Part shown: positions 1-8,236 of the stretch, piece by piece | Numbering within the stretch: the first letter of the stretch is position 1 | How the letters are laid out: each line of letters begins with the position of its first letter | Notes under the pieces: model-generated | The model's database searches: none | Seen by the model: the letters and a program-made list of their open reading frames with translations, nothing else | Told to the model about the DNA's origin: nothing | NCBI RefSeq assembly: GCF_900659635.1 | Contig: NZ_CAACVB010000072.1 | Coordinates: forward strand, 1-32,754 | Direction of reading: 5' to 3' | Length of the DNA stretch: 32,754 nucleotides | Source of the DNA: Actinomadura roseirufa | GTDB lineage: Bacteria; Actinomycetota; Actinomycetes; Streptosporangiales; Streptosporangiaceae | Translations under genes and position numbers: made by a program

Positions 1-158
1 CGCCCAGTCCGCGGCGACGGCCGCGAACCCGGTGGCGTGGCCGGTACTGCGCCGGCGTCCCGCGCCGGAACCGGCCCCGTGACCGTGGACGGCCCTGCCC
101 TGGACGCCCCTGCCGCGGCTCGCGCGGTGGGCGCCGCGCTCCGTCAAGGCGGGCGCGC

Positions 159-1865
159 TCACCCGGCGTCCCTGCAAAGCATCGCCCGGACGGTCAGCGC
201 GAGGATCCGGAGGTCGACCGCGAAGGACCAGTGGTCGATGTAGTGGTTGTCGAGGCGCGCGCGCAGCTCGATGGAGGTGTCGCCTCGGAAGCCGTGGACC
301 TGCGCCCAGCCCGTCATGCCCACCGGCATGCGGTGCCGCAGCATGTAGCCGGGACAGGTACGGGAGAACTGCTCCACGAAGTGGGGCCGTTCCGGGCGCG
401 GCCCGACGAGGCTCATGTCGCCGCGGACCACGTTCCACAGTTGCGGCAGCTCGTCCAGCGACGTCCGCCGCAGGAACCGGCCGACCGGTCCCATCCGGTG
501 GTCGCCCTCGACCGTCCAGCGGGTGTCGGCCTCCCGCTCGTCCGCGGGCTTCAGCGTGCGGAACTTCAGCAGCACGAACACCTCGCCGCCGAGACCGACG
601 CGCCGCTGCCGGAACAGGACGCCGGGCCCGGTCTCCAGCCGCGCCGCGAGCGCGCACGCCGCGAGGAGCGGCGCGGCCACCACCAGGAGGGCGCAGGCCA
701 CCGCGAGGTCGAGCAGCCGCTTGGCGTACCGGGCGCCCGGCCGGCGCAGCGGCCAGTCCACCCGCGCGCAGGGCAGCCCGGCGAGGTACTCCCGCCGCGC
801 CGCCGCCACCGGCACCACGTCCGACGGCGGCTGGACCAGCAGCGTCTCGCACGCCAACCCGAACGACATCCGCAGGACGGCGTCCAGGCGGCCCGGGTCC
901 ACGTCCTCGGCGACGACCATCAGCGTGTCGACGCCGTGCTCCTCGACGAGCGCGGGCAGGTCGGCGGTGTCGCCGAGGACGGGCAGCACGGGCGCGCTCA
1001 CCGGCACGCTCACCGGGGCCATGCCCCCCGTCCCGCCCGGCGCCGCGGTCACGGCGCCCGCCGCCACGCCGTTGACCGGCACGCCGTTGGCCGCCGCGCC
1101 GTTCGCCATCACGCCGTTGACCGGCACGCCGTTGCCCGGGACACCGTTCGCCGCGCCGTTCGAGGCACCGCCCGCCGTGCCCTTCGCCGAGCCGTTCGTC
1201 ATGCCGCCGCCCGCCGTGACCTGGCCGACCGGCGCGAGGCCGAACTCGCCGCGCGCCCGCAGCAGGTCCGCGACGTGCTCGGTGGTCGGCCCGGTGCCGA
1301 TCACCAGCGTCGGCCGCGAGCGCGACCGGCGGCACCGGTAGGCGCGGACCGCGGCGTGCGCGAACGCGCGGGCGCCGAGCGACAGCGCGCAGGCCAGCAC
1401 GATGATCCACAACAGCGGCGACCACGGCGGGACCGGCGCGGCGACCGCGCCGAGGTCCGCGGTGCCCGCCAGCACGGCGACCGGCGTCCCGGCGAGCGCC
1501 GCCCGGACGAGGACGGGCCGCAGGTCCGCGAGGAGCGAGGGGCTGCGCCGTACCCGGTACAGCCCGCCCGCCGCGTTGAGCCCGACGACGGTGACGGCGG
1601 CGACCGCGGGCAGCGCGCCGGCCGGGCGCGGTTCGTGGGCGGCGGTGAGCGCGACCGTGACGGCCGTCGCCATCGCCCAGGCGTCGGCGACCGCGAGGCA
1701 CGCCGGGTACAGGCTCGCCAGGAGCCGCGGGCGCGCCGCGCCGCCGCGCCGCCGGGGCAGGGACGGGACGCGGGGCAGGACCGCCGCCGTCTCGCCGGAC
1801 GAGGGCGTGAGGTCCGGGAGGGGCGCCTCGGATTCGATGGAGGCGCTCAGCCCCTGGGCTCTCAT
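159..1865 (-). CDS. Polyprenyl glycosylphosphotransferase (WcaJ/WbaP-like sugar transferase)
   Basis: Predicted membrane enzyme that transfers a sugar-1-phosphate from a nucleotide sugar to undecaprenyl phosphate, starting an exopolysaccharide or other envelope glycan. The N-terminal third has several hydrophobic segments, followed by a Rossmann-like CoA-binding_3-type region and a C-terminal bacterial sugar transferase domain (roughly residues 378-568). Visible family motifs are KFRT at 434-437, DELPQLWN starting at D471, VGPRPE and GWAQVHG. At 568 residues it is longer than usual. The extra length is a low-complexity Asn-Gly-Val/Ala stretch at about residues 222-272, inside the Rossmann-like part. 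The ATG at 1865 follows a GAAGGG-like ribosome site. The gene is divergent from the L,D-transpeptidase and no other glycan gene is in view. The initiating sugar cannot be read from sequence. Confidence 0.9.
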   Translation of the reverse strand: MRAQGLSASIESEAPLPDLTPSSGETAAVLPRVPSLPRRRGGAARPRLLASLYPACLAVADAWAMATAVTVALTAAHEPRPAGALPAVAAVTVVGLNAAGGLYRVRRSPSLLADLRPVLVRAALAGTPVAVLAGTADLGAVAAPVPPWSPLLWIIVLACALSLGARAFAHAAVRAYRCRRSRSRPTLVIGTGPTTEHVADLLRARGEFGLAPVGQVTAGGGMTNGSAKGTAGGASNGAANGVPGNGVPVNGVMANGAAANGVPVNGVAAGAVTAAPGGTGGMAPVSVPVSAPVLPVLGDTADLPALVEEHGVDTLMVVAEDVDPGRLDAVLRMSFGLACETLLVQPPSDVVPVAAARREYLAGLPCARVDWPLRRPGARYAKRLLDLAVACALLVVAAPLLAACALAARLETGPGVLFRQRRVGLGGEVFVLLKFRTLKPADEREADTRWTVEGDHRMGPVGRFLRRTSLDELPQLWNVVRGDMSLVGPRPERPHFVEQFSRTCPGYMLRHRMPVGMTGWAQVHGFRGDTSIELRARLDNHYIDHWSFAVDLRILALTVRAMLCRDAG

Positions 1866-2184
1866 CGCGCGTATCCCTTCACTGCCAGGAATTCACCGCT
1901 TTCCCCCGCCGCCGGACGCGGGGCGTTCACCGGATCGGCACGATCGAGCATCGCAGGGCGGCTCGCCCTGGAACGCCGCTTTTAACGAAGGGCACCCCAC
2001 CCTTGAGAAGAAGATCAACAGAAGCAGAACCGCAGGTCACAGTGCTTCCAGGGAGATCAATCGAAGGGTCCTACCCACTTTCGCGCGAGGCCCGGATCGC
2101 CGCACAGATCCCTTTTTCATCGGCCTTTCGGTGAATGTTCGGAAATGCCATCCCGGCGGCACGCATTCCCGGCGCGGGGACGGA

Positions 2185-2243
2185 CGCCGGACAGGCCCCG
2201 GGGCCGGGTCGCCCCCGACACCCCTCCCGGGGCCTGTCCGGCG
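2185..2243. repeat. 18-bp perfect inverted repeat between divergent genes
   Basis: CGCCGGACAGGCCCCGGG at 2185-2202 is exactly complementary to 2226-2243, with a 23-base loop. It lies in the 573-base gap between two divergently transcribed genes, so it cannot be the terminator of either. No gene is seen in the rest of the gap (1866-2438). It could end an unannotated small RNA or act as a regulatory cruciform. Confidence 0.7.
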
Positions 2244-2338
2244 GGCGACACGTCCGTGGAAAGATCCGGAGAACCGCCCTCGTCAGGCGAACCTTCGGGG
2301 CACCATGGGCGTCATATGAGGTCGGATGCGTAATCTGG

Positions 2339-2361
2339 CCGTCCCGCCCCCGGCGGGACGG
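2339..2361 (+). repeat. 10-bp hairpin in the leader of the L,D-transpeptidase gene
   Basis: CCGTCCCGCC at 2339-2348 pairs perfectly with 2352-2361 across a CCC loop, 77 bases before the GTG start at 2439. It could be a leader terminator or attenuator, or an RNA stabiliser. There is no U-tract. Confidence 0.5.
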
Positions 2362-2438
2362 GAATAGAGAACCGTTCTGCGGGTGATGTACTTGCGGGCC
2401 CTGTGCTGCGCGGGCCCGCGGGCTGATGAGGGAGAACG

Positions 2439-3674
2439 GTGCGAGGTAAGGCTCTGGTGCTGGCGCTGGTCCTGGGGCTGGCGACGGCGTGCGGCGGCAG
2501 CGGTGAAACCGGCGAGACGACCGCGGCAGGCGGCGACGACGGATCGCCCAAGGTGACGATCAGCCCGGCGAACGGCGACGGGCGCGCCCGTCCCGACACG
2601 GGGGTCACCGTGACCTCCGCGGGCGGCACGCTCGGCAAGGTGTCGGTGAAGCTGAAGGACGTCGAGGTGCCCGGCAAGCTCTCGGCCGACAAGAAGAGCT
2701 GGCAGTCCACGTGGACGCTCGTCCCGGGCGGCCAGTACCAGGTGTCGGCCACCGCGACGTCGTCCAAGGGCAAGGCGACGACCGCGACGAGCGCGTTCCG
2801 GACCTCCGCGGCGACCGCGCTGACGAAGATCAACAACGTGATCCCCAGCCCGAACGAGACGGTCGGCACCGGCATGCCGGTGTTCGTCCAGTTCAACAAG
2901 CCGGTTCCGGTGAAGGCCCGGCCCGCCGTCGAGCGCGCCATCGAGATCACCTCGACGACCCCCACCGAGGGCGCCTGGCGCTGGCTCACCGCGGGCGAGT
3001 CGTTCAACGGCCTCCCCTCCGTGGTGTTCCGCCCGACCCGCCCGTGGGCCCCGCACCAGAAGGTCACCGTCACCGTCCACTACGCCGGGCTGAAGATCGG
3101 CGACAAGGTCTTCGGTGACAAGGACGTCGTGCGCAAGTTCCGCATCGGCGACTCCCACACCATCGCCGTCAGCGCCACGACGCACCGGCTCGTCGTCAAG
3201 AAGAACGGGCGGACGGTCCGTTCCTGGGGCGTCAGCCTCGGTTCCGGCGGCGACAGGCAGGCCGACGGCGTCGACCATCTCCTGACCACCAGCGGCGTCC
3301 ACCTGACCATGGACCGCGTCCGGGTGGAGCGGATGGTCTCGCCGGGCAAGAAGAAGGGCGAGCCGGGCTACTACGACGAGAAGGTCCCGTGGGCGACCCG
3401 CATCTCCAACAGCGGCGAGTACATCCACCAGAACATGGACGACCCGTCCTGCCTCGGTAACCGCAACTGCAGCCACGGCTGCGTCCGCTCCCCCGCCGAG
3501 TCCGCGCAGTGGTTCTTCAACTGGGCCTACCGCGGCGACCTGGTCACCATCACCGGCACCAAGCGCGACCTCCCCTGGACGAACGGCTGGGGCTACTGGC
3601 AGATGCCGTTCTCCAAGTGGGTCCAGGGCAGCACGCTCGGCAAGGCCGTCACGACCACCGCCCAGACCGCCTGA
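2439..3674 (+). CDS. L,D-transpeptidase lipoprotein (Ig-like domains plus YkuD)
   Basis: Peptidoglycan cross-linking enzyme that forms 3-3 (mDAP-mDAP) bonds outside the membrane. The 411-residue protein starts with a lipoprotein signal ending in LATAC, so Cys18 is the probable lipid anchor. A Gly/Thr-rich spacer follows, then two Ig-like modules (about residues 45-230) and a YkuD catalytic domain (about 235-370). The catalytic motif SHGCVR places the nucleophile at Cys348 and its partner at His346. This is the actinobacterial LdtMt2-like layout. The GTG start at 2439 is chosen because GAGGGAG lies just upstream and the lipoprotein signal begins directly. The gene stands alone, ahead of a strong terminator. 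Confidence 0.93.
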   Translation: MRGKALVLALVLGLATACGGSGETGETTAAGGDDGSPKVTISPANGDGRARPDTGVTVTSAGGTLGKVSVKLKDVEVPGKLSADKKSWQSTWTLVPGGQYQVSATATSSKGKATTATSAFRTSAATALTKINNVIPSPNETVGTGMPVFVQFNKPVPVKARPAVERAIEITSTTPTEGAWRWLTAGESFNGLPSVVFRPTRPWAPHQKVTVTVHYAGLKIGDKVFGDKDVVRKFRIGDSHTIAVSATTHRLVVKKNGRTVRSWGVSLGSGGDRQADGVDHLLTTSGVHLTMDRVRVERMVSPGKKKGEPGYYDEKVPWATRISNSGEYIHQNMDDPSCLGNRNCSHGCVRSPAESAQWFFNWAYRGDLVTITGTKRDLPWTNGWGYWQMPFSKWVQGSTLGKAVTTTAQTA

Positions 3675-3718
3675 GACGAGCACCTCGAAGACCGAACTCC
3701 CCGACGACCGAACACCCC

Positions 3719-3753
3719 GAAGACCGGCGCCGCGAGCCTTGGCGCCGGTCTTC
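3719..3753 (+). terminator. Terminator hairpin after the L,D-transpeptidase
   Basis: GAAGACCGGCGCC at 3719-3731 pairs perfectly over 13 bp with 3741-3753, with a 9-base loop, 45 bases after the stop codon. As is common in high-GC actinomycetes, it has no clear U-tract. Confidence 0.8.
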
Positions 3754-3921
3754 GGCGTTGCGGGAATCGGTCCGGCCGGCGGCATGACTCCGGACGGCCG
3801 GAAAGGTGTTGCCAGGTACACCCCCCGCTCGGGTCCTGGGCCCAGTGCCGCCCGTCCCGTCCTCCGCGAGAGTTGATCTCGTCAGCTTCACGGCCCGAGC
3901 AACACCACTGAGGAGAACCCG

Positions 3922-5058
3922 ATGTCGCGCTTCCTGGCCCTATCGGCAGTCACCGCCGGCGCCGCCGTGGCCCTCGCAGCCCTCGTCCCGGGCGCCGCCT
4001 CCGCCGCCGGCCCCGCGCCGGCCCCGGCCAAGGGCGCCGCCCCGTCCGGGCTCCAGGCCCAGGTGAACCGGCTCGTGAAGGACGGCGCCCCGGGCGTCAT
4101 CGTCCTGACGCGCCGCGGCGGCCGCGTCTCGCACGTCACGGCGGGCGTCTCCGACAAGGCCACGGGCCGTCCCATGGACCACCGGCTGCGGCTGCGCATC
4201 GCCAGCGTGACCAAGACGTTCACCTCGACGGTCGTGCTGCAGCTCGCCGCCGAGCACCGCCTCTCCCTCGACGACACCGTCGAGAAGTGGCTGCCGGGCG
4301 TCGTCAAGGGCAAAGGCAACGACGGCTCCAAAATCACCATCCGGAACCTGCTCGCGCAGACCAGCGGCCTCCAGGACTACACCTCCGACCCGCGCATCAT
4401 GCAGGACCCGAAGCGTGAGTGGACGCCGGCAGAACTCGTGGCCATCGCCATGGAGAAGGCGCCGGAGAAGTACAAGCCGGGCAAAGGCTGGAAGTACGCC
4501 AACACCAACTACATCCTCGCCGGAATGATCATCGAGAAGGTCACCGGCCGTCCCGTCGGCACCGAGTTCAAGCAGCGGATCTTCGGCCCGCTCAAGCTCC
4601 GGCACACGTCCTACCCGACGACCGGCAGCGCCTTCCCCGGCCCGTACGTCCACGGCTACTGGGGCGAGTACGGCGACGTGAGCACCGCCATCAGCACCTC
4701 CAGCGCCCGCACGTCCGGCGGGATCATCTCCACGGTGGACGACGTCGCCCGCTTCCACCGCGCCCTGTTCACGGGCCGCCTGCTGCCCGCCAAGCAGATG
4801 AAGGAGCTGACCACCGTCCGTCCCGTCAACGACGACGGCATCGTGGAGGACTACGGCCTGGGCGTCGCCCGCATCAAGCTCGCCTGCGGCTACGCCTGGG
4901 GCCACGACGGCGGCTTCCCCGGCTACAGGACGTTCACCTACACCAGCGCCGATGGCCGCAGCCAGGCCGTCCTGACCTACAACGAGACCTCTCTGGAGTA
5001 CAACAAGAAGTTCCGCGCGGACCTCGCCAAGACCGCCAACACGGCGTTCTGCTCCTGA
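3922..5058 (+). CDS. Secreted serine hydrolase, beta-lactamase/D-Ala-D-Ala carboxypeptidase family
   Basis: Exported penicillin-binding-protein-like serine hydrolase (class C beta-lactamase fold). Such proteins act as D,D-carboxypeptidases, endopeptidases or esterases. The 378-residue protein has an Ala-rich signal peptide (about 1-30, cleavage near AASAAG). The three active-site motifs are intact: SVTK with Ser95 and Lys98, YAN with Tyr192, and HDG starting at His328. The size matches the R61 D,D-peptidase type. The ATG at 3922 follows GAGGAG with good spacing. It is monocistronic, with a very strong terminator. The true substrate is unknown; a peptidoglycan role is suggested by the neighbouring L,D-transpeptidase but is not proven. 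Confidence 0.9.
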   Translation: MSRFLALSAVTAGAAVALAALVPGAASAAGPAPAPAKGAAPSGLQAQVNRLVKDGAPGVIVLTRRGGRVSHVTAGVSDKATGRPMDHRLRLRIASVTKTFTSTVVLQLAAEHRLSLDDTVEKWLPGVVKGKGNDGSKITIRNLLAQTSGLQDYTSDPRIMQDPKREWTPAELVAIAMEKAPEKYKPGKGWKYANTNYILAGMIIEKVTGRPVGTEFKQRIFGPLKLRHTSYPTTGSAFPGPYVHGYWGEYGDVSTAISTSSARTSGGIISTVDDVARFHRALFTGRLLPAKQMKELTTVRPVNDDGIVEDYGLGVARIKLACGYAWGHDGGFPGYRTFTYTSADGRSQAVLTYNETSLEYNKKFRADLAKTANTAFCS

Positions 5059-5070
5059 CCCGTCCCGACC

Positions 5071-5104
5071 CCGAGGGGGCGCCCCGCACGGGGCGCCCCC
5101 TCGG
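5071..5104 (+). terminator. 16-bp terminator hairpin after the serine hydrolase
   Basis: CCGAGGGGGCGCCCCG at 5071-5086 pairs perfectly with 5089-5104 around a CA loop, 12 bases after the stop. It lies between convergent genes. Confidence 0.85.
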
Positions 5105-5170
5105 CGCGTCGCGTCAGGCGGTCGAACCCCGGGCCGGCCGGTCGTCCTGTGCCTCGCTCATCCCGCCACC

Positions 5171-5215
5171 CTGGGGCATCAACGCCATGTTGCCGGCACG
5201 GCGTTGATGCCCCAG
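5171..5215. terminator. 16-bp inverted repeat between convergent genes
   Basis: CTGGGGCATCAACGCC at 5171-5186 is exactly complementary to 5200-5215, with a 13-base loop. It lies in the 284-base gap between the convergent hydrolase and chitinase genes. It probably acts as a second, bidirectional terminator. Confidence 0.65.
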
Positions 5216-5287
5216 AGGCTCCGCCGGAGGAGCTGTCGCCACGGCCGCACGCGGACGTGGGAATCGCCTCACGAGGGGACGTGGAGA

Positions 5288-5332
5288 GGGGGCTGCGGGC
5301 CCGGGTTCAGGGGAGGTCGACCCGCAGCCCCC
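5288..5332 (-). terminator. Terminator hairpin after the chitinase
   Basis: GGGGGCTGCGGG at 5288-5299 pairs perfectly over 12 bp with 5321-5332, 10 bases beyond the chitinase stop on the minus strand. Confidence 0.75.
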
Positions 5333-5342
5333 GGAAGGAGGG

Positions 5343-6710
5343 TCAGCGGCGCTGGAGCGAACGGACGTTGTCGCCGAAGGACCAGCTCCTTGAACCGTCC
5401 CAGTTGATGGACCAGGTCATGAGGCCCTTGAGGTTCCCGTTGAAGTTGTTCCACGCCTGGCTGACCAGACCTGGGGACATGTAGCCGCCCCCGGCACCCG
5501 CCTGCGCGGGCAGACCGGGGACCTGCTTGTCATAGGGGACCTTGATGGTGGTGCCCTGGATGACCAGTCCCTTGTTCAGGCATTCGGTCTGCACGACGAA
5601 GCCCTGGACGGTACCGGCGCTGTAGGAGTCACCGGAGCAGCCGTACATGCTGCCGTTGTAGTACTGCATGTTCAGCCACCACAGGCGGCCGTTGTCCGCG
5701 TACTTCTTGACGATCGGCAGGTAAGCGCCCCAGATGGAGCCGTAGGTGACGCTGCCGCCGGTGACGTACGCGGTCTCGGGGGCCATGGTCAGGCCGAAGT
5801 TGGACGGCATCTGGGCGAGCACGCCGTCGATGATGCGCATCAGGTTGGACTGCGACGGCGACGGCGAGGTGATGCTGCTGCCCCCGGACAGGCCCGTCTC
5901 GATGTCGATGTCGATGCCGTCGAAGTTGTACTTCTTCAGGATCGGGACGATCGTCGAGACGAACTTGTCGGCCACGCTGCTGGAGTTGAGGTCGATGCCG
6001 GCGGCGGCCCCGCCGATCGACATGAGGATGGTCGCGCCCGCCTTCTTGGCCGCGCACATCTGGGCCGGGGTGGAGACCTTCACGGTCGCGTCCATCCCGT
6101 CCTCCCACTTGACGGTGCCGTCGGAGAGGATGACGGGGAACGCCGCGTTGATCACGTTGTACCCGTGCTGCTTGATGCGCGGGTCGTCGATCGGGGTCCA
6201 GCCGAACGGCGGGTGGACGCCGTTGCTGGCGCCGTCCCAGTTCTCCCAGTAGCCCTGGATGACCTTGCCCTCGGGCCGCGACTTGACCGCGCAGGTGTCA
6301 TCGCCCGGCGGGTCGGTGGTGGGCGGCGTCGACGGGGACGTCGACGGGGACGGGGACGTCGGCGGGTCGGTCGTCGGCGGGGTGCTGGGGGACGTCGGCG
6401 GCACGTCGTCGCAGGCGCCCAGGCTCTTCCACAGGGTGGGGGTGGAAGCGGGGTTCCAGTTCGCGCCGGGGTGGGCGGTGTGGGTGACCAGGGCCTCGTA
6501 GCCCTGGTTGTCGTAGACGACCTTCGTACCGGCGGTGTAGGTGGTGCCCTCCGCCCAGGCGGGGAACGAGCAGGCGATCCTCGGGGTGGCGTTGGCGGGC
6601 GGGGCCCCGGCGGAGAGCACCGCCAGGGCGCCGGCCGACAGGACGACCGCCAGGACCGCGGCGGCCAGGGCTGCCACGGCCGCCGAGCGGCGTCCGTACT
6701 TGAGCTTCAT
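5343..6710 (-). CDS. Secreted GH18 chitinase with N-terminal chitin-binding module
   Basis: Extracellular family 18 glycoside hydrolase that cuts beta-1,4 bonds in chitin. The 455-residue protein has a signal peptide (about 1-40), a CBM5/12-like module rich in Trp/Tyr (about 45-100, ending WKSLGAC), a Pro/Thr/Ser linker with Asp-Pro-Pro repeats, then the GH18 barrel. The catalytic motif DGIDIDIE is present at 264-271, with Glu271 as the acid/base and Asp269 as the assisting residue. A conserved MQYYN strand is also present. The start at 6710 (MKLKYGRR) is preferred over the upstream in-frame ATG at 6764 because GAGGAG lies just before it and the signal peptide begins there. It is transcribed alone. 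Confidence 0.93.
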   Translation of the reverse strand: MKLKYGRRSAAVAALAAAVLAVVLSAGALAVLSAGAPPANATPRIACSFPAWAEGTTYTAGTKVVYDNQGYEALVTHTAHPGANWNPASTPTLWKSLGACDDVPPTSPSTPPTTDPPTSPSPSTSPSTPPTTDPPGDDTCAVKSRPEGKVIQGYWENWDGASNGVHPPFGWTPIDDPRIKQHGYNVINAAFPVILSDGTVKWEDGMDATVKVSTPAQMCAAKKAGATILMSIGGAAAGIDLNSSSVADKFVSTIVPILKKYNFDGIDIDIETGLSGGSSITSPSPSQSNLMRIIDGVLAQMPSNFGLTMAPETAYVTGGSVTYGSIWGAYLPIVKKYADNGRLWWLNMQYYNGSMYGCSGDSYSAGTVQGFVVQTECLNKGLVIQGTTIKVPYDKQVPGLPAQAGAGGGYMSPGLVSQAWNNFNGNLKGLMTWSINWDGSRSWSFGDNVRSLQRR

Positions 6711-6765
6711 TTGGGGCGACTCCTCGGCAGGCTGAACAGAGGAGCCGGCGCATTGCCAAGACATC

Positions 6766-6783
6766 GGTCCCGCGAGCGGGACC
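6766..6783. promoter_or_regulatory. 18-bp palindrome upstream of the chitinase
   Basis: GGTCCCGC, GA, GCGGGACC forms a perfect 8-2-8 palindrome centred about 64 bases upstream of the chitinase start. It is a candidate operator for a chitin- or GlcNAc-responsive regulator, but I cannot match it to a known box. Confidence 0.35.
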
Positions 6784-6856
6784 CTCCCAGGCGCTAGGCC
6801 ACGGCCGGCGTGGACGCCAAGAGCAGAGTAGCCGCGTCACCGCACACCGGGAAGGG

Positions 6857-7312
6857 TTAGCGCTCAACCGGGAAAAGGTGGGCGTAATCCGGCAAAGCAA
6901 TCGCTTCGGCGGTACGCCGGGCCATCTTCGCCATCATCGCCTTTCCCGGCAGGAAAGGCATGATCGCGTAGTACCGGTCGAGGAACGCCGAGCCGAACCG
7001 GCTCTGCGGCACCAGCATCCTGGCGACACCGCCCCCCACCTTCTGGCAGCGCTCCGCGTACCCGCGCATCACCTCCTCGTAGCGGGGGTAGGCGACGCGG
7101 TGGTCGCCGCCCGCGGCGGCCAGCTCGCCCGCCAGGACGTAGGCGCCGACGACGGCGAGGCCCGTCCCCATGCCCGACAGGGGCGACGGGCAGTGCGCGG
7201 CGTCCCCTGCCAGCGTGACGCGGCCGCGCGACCAGGCGTCCATGCGGACCTGCGCGACGGCGTCGAAGTAGAAGTCCCCGGCGTGCGGCATGTCGCGCAG
7301 CAGCAGGCTCGC
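6857..7312 (-). pseudogene. C-terminal remnant of an FAD-dependent monooxygenase
   Basis: The frame encodes the last ~150 residues of a PheA/TfdB-like flavoprotein hydroxylase. It shows the FAD ribityl-binding signature LAGDAAHCPSPLSGMGTG and the helix AVVGAYVLAGELA. Complete family members are near 390-400 residues and begin with a GxGxxG nucleotide-binding fold, which is absent here. The coding signal runs upstream of the first ATG (7291) as ASLLLRD and then hits a TAG at 7313-7315, so the gene was cut and did not simply start late. The remnant borders the hairpin-rich region and the unknown operon. It may still be translated, but no flavin fold could form from it alone. Confidence 0.75.
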
Positions 7313-7389
7313 CTAGCGAGACACATGCTCTGACCTGCGGTGCGAGTTTGCCGGCCGATGTGCTGAAGCGCTGATTCACCCAACATGCG

Positions 7390-7709
7390 AACAGCCCCCG
7401 GAGTCGCCTTCCCAAGCACTCCGGGGGCCGTTCTGCTGTCCACGGACCGCGCCCGCTCGTCCGCTACAAACGGCGGGGGTCTCACGTCGGACAGCCATCC
7501 GCCCAGAGGTCCGGGGGAACCCCTGGGCGGGACCTACACGGCCCCCCTCATGGGCCCGTGTAGGTGTCTGGCACGGGCCCCGGGGTGAGGGCGACCTACC
7601 GCGACCCCGGGGCCCGCTCGCCCGCGCGGGAGCGCGTGGAATCGCTCCGCCCGCGCGGGCCGTCTGGACCCGCTTGCTCACGTGCTGCCGCGCCCTGCAA
7701 ACAAGCGGG
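7390..7709. repeat. Array of six consecutive hairpins in non-coding DNA
   Basis: There is no convincing gene between 7316 and 7728. Instead there are stacked inverted repeats. 7390-7404 pairs with 7418-7432 (15 bp, one mismatch). 7499-7510 pairs with 7519-7530 (12 bp, one mismatch). 7533-7541 pairs with 7556-7564 (9 bp). 7574-7586 pairs with 7604-7616 (13 bp perfect). 7621-7634 pairs with 7643-7659 (14 bp, 3-base bulge). 7669-7676 pairs with 7702-7709 (8 bp). A 13-bp direct repeat, GCGGGCCGTCTGG, occurs at 7655 and 7705. The array lies downstream of a minus-strand operon, so part of it may terminate that transcript. Confidence 0.75.
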
Positions 7710-7728
7710 CCGTCTGGGAAACCTTGGG

Positions 7729-8097
7729 CTACCCGTCCGGCTGGACGAGTGCGCGTGCCGCCCGGACGAAGGCGGACCCCGGCGCGTCGGGGTCGCGGTC
7801 CACGAGCCGCGCCCGCCTGTGGGCCTCGTCCCGGATGGCGTTCACCGTGTCCGCCAAGTGCCCCGTCTCGCACAGAAGGCGGCGGACGATCCCCGAAACC
7901 TCCTGAAACGCGACGTCGAACGCGTCCAGCGCCACAGCCTCCGGAGCATCCGCAAGGGCCTCCTCCGCCCTCTCACGTGCGGTGTCGGCAATGAACCGGA
8001 TGAGCGTCCTGGGCCGCCCCTGCACATCCATCGCCTCCTCGAACGCCGCCACGGCGGTCTGAGCGAGGCTCGCGGGCCGCATCATGACGGGATCCAC
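7729..8097 (-). CDS. Hypothetical protein, third gene of an unknown operon
   Basis: The 122-residue protein is helical, acidic to neutral and Ala-rich, with no membrane segment or recognisable motif. The GTG start at 8097 lies one base after the stop of the preceding gene (TGACGTG), which implies translational coupling. The core has alternating hydrophobic and charged residues (AFEEAMDV, DAFDVAFQEVSGIVRRLL, TVNAIRDEAHRRARL), consistent with a helical bundle. It is the last gene of a three-gene minus-strand operon divergent from the XRE/DUF397 pair. I do not recognise the family. Confidence 0.65.
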   Translation of the reverse strand: MDPVMMRPASLAQTAVAAFEEAMDVQGRPRTLIRFIADTARERAEEALADAPEAVALDAFDVAFQEVSGIVRRLLCETGHLADTVNAIRDEAHRRARLVDRDPDAPGSAFVRAARALVQPDG

Positions 8098-8098
8098 G

Positions 8099-8236
8099 TC
8101 ACCGCCTCCCCAACATGAAGAGGCAGAGGCCCCACCCCACGGCCCCGCACGCCAGACCGTAGGTCAAGGTGCCTGCGAACAGGTCCACGAACTCCCGCCG
8201 CCTCACGATCAACAGGGCGTCATGCAGCGCCGTCAT
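8099..8236 (-). CDS. Small single-pass membrane protein, unknown operon
   Basis: The 45-residue protein has a charged N-terminus (IVRRREFVD) and one hydrophobic segment at about residues 19-42 (LFAGTLTYGLACGAVGWGLCLFML), ending in Arg-Arg. Its ATG overlaps the stop of the upstream gene in an ATGA (8233-8236), and its stop is one base from the next GTG. That spacing makes it a genuine coupled gene despite its size. The function is unknown. Its position between two soluble proteins would fit a membrane anchor or effector of a small system. Confidence 0.6.
   Translation of the reverse strand: MTALHDALLIVRRREFVDLFAGTLTYGLACGAVGWGLCLFMLGRR

Noticed and set aside
1..158. Start of another gene at the left edge
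   Set aside because: No frame on either strand shows a convincing start, motif or hydrophobic pattern; the stretch is too short to call.
1050..1202. CRISPR-like repeats
   Set aside because: The repeated CACGCCGTTG units are too short and irregular and keep the reading frame of the sugar transferase.
231..1985. Long plus-strand open frame over the sugar transferase
   Set aside because: Arg/Gln/His-rich product with no motifs; it is the antisense shadow of a gene with clear family motifs on the minus strand.
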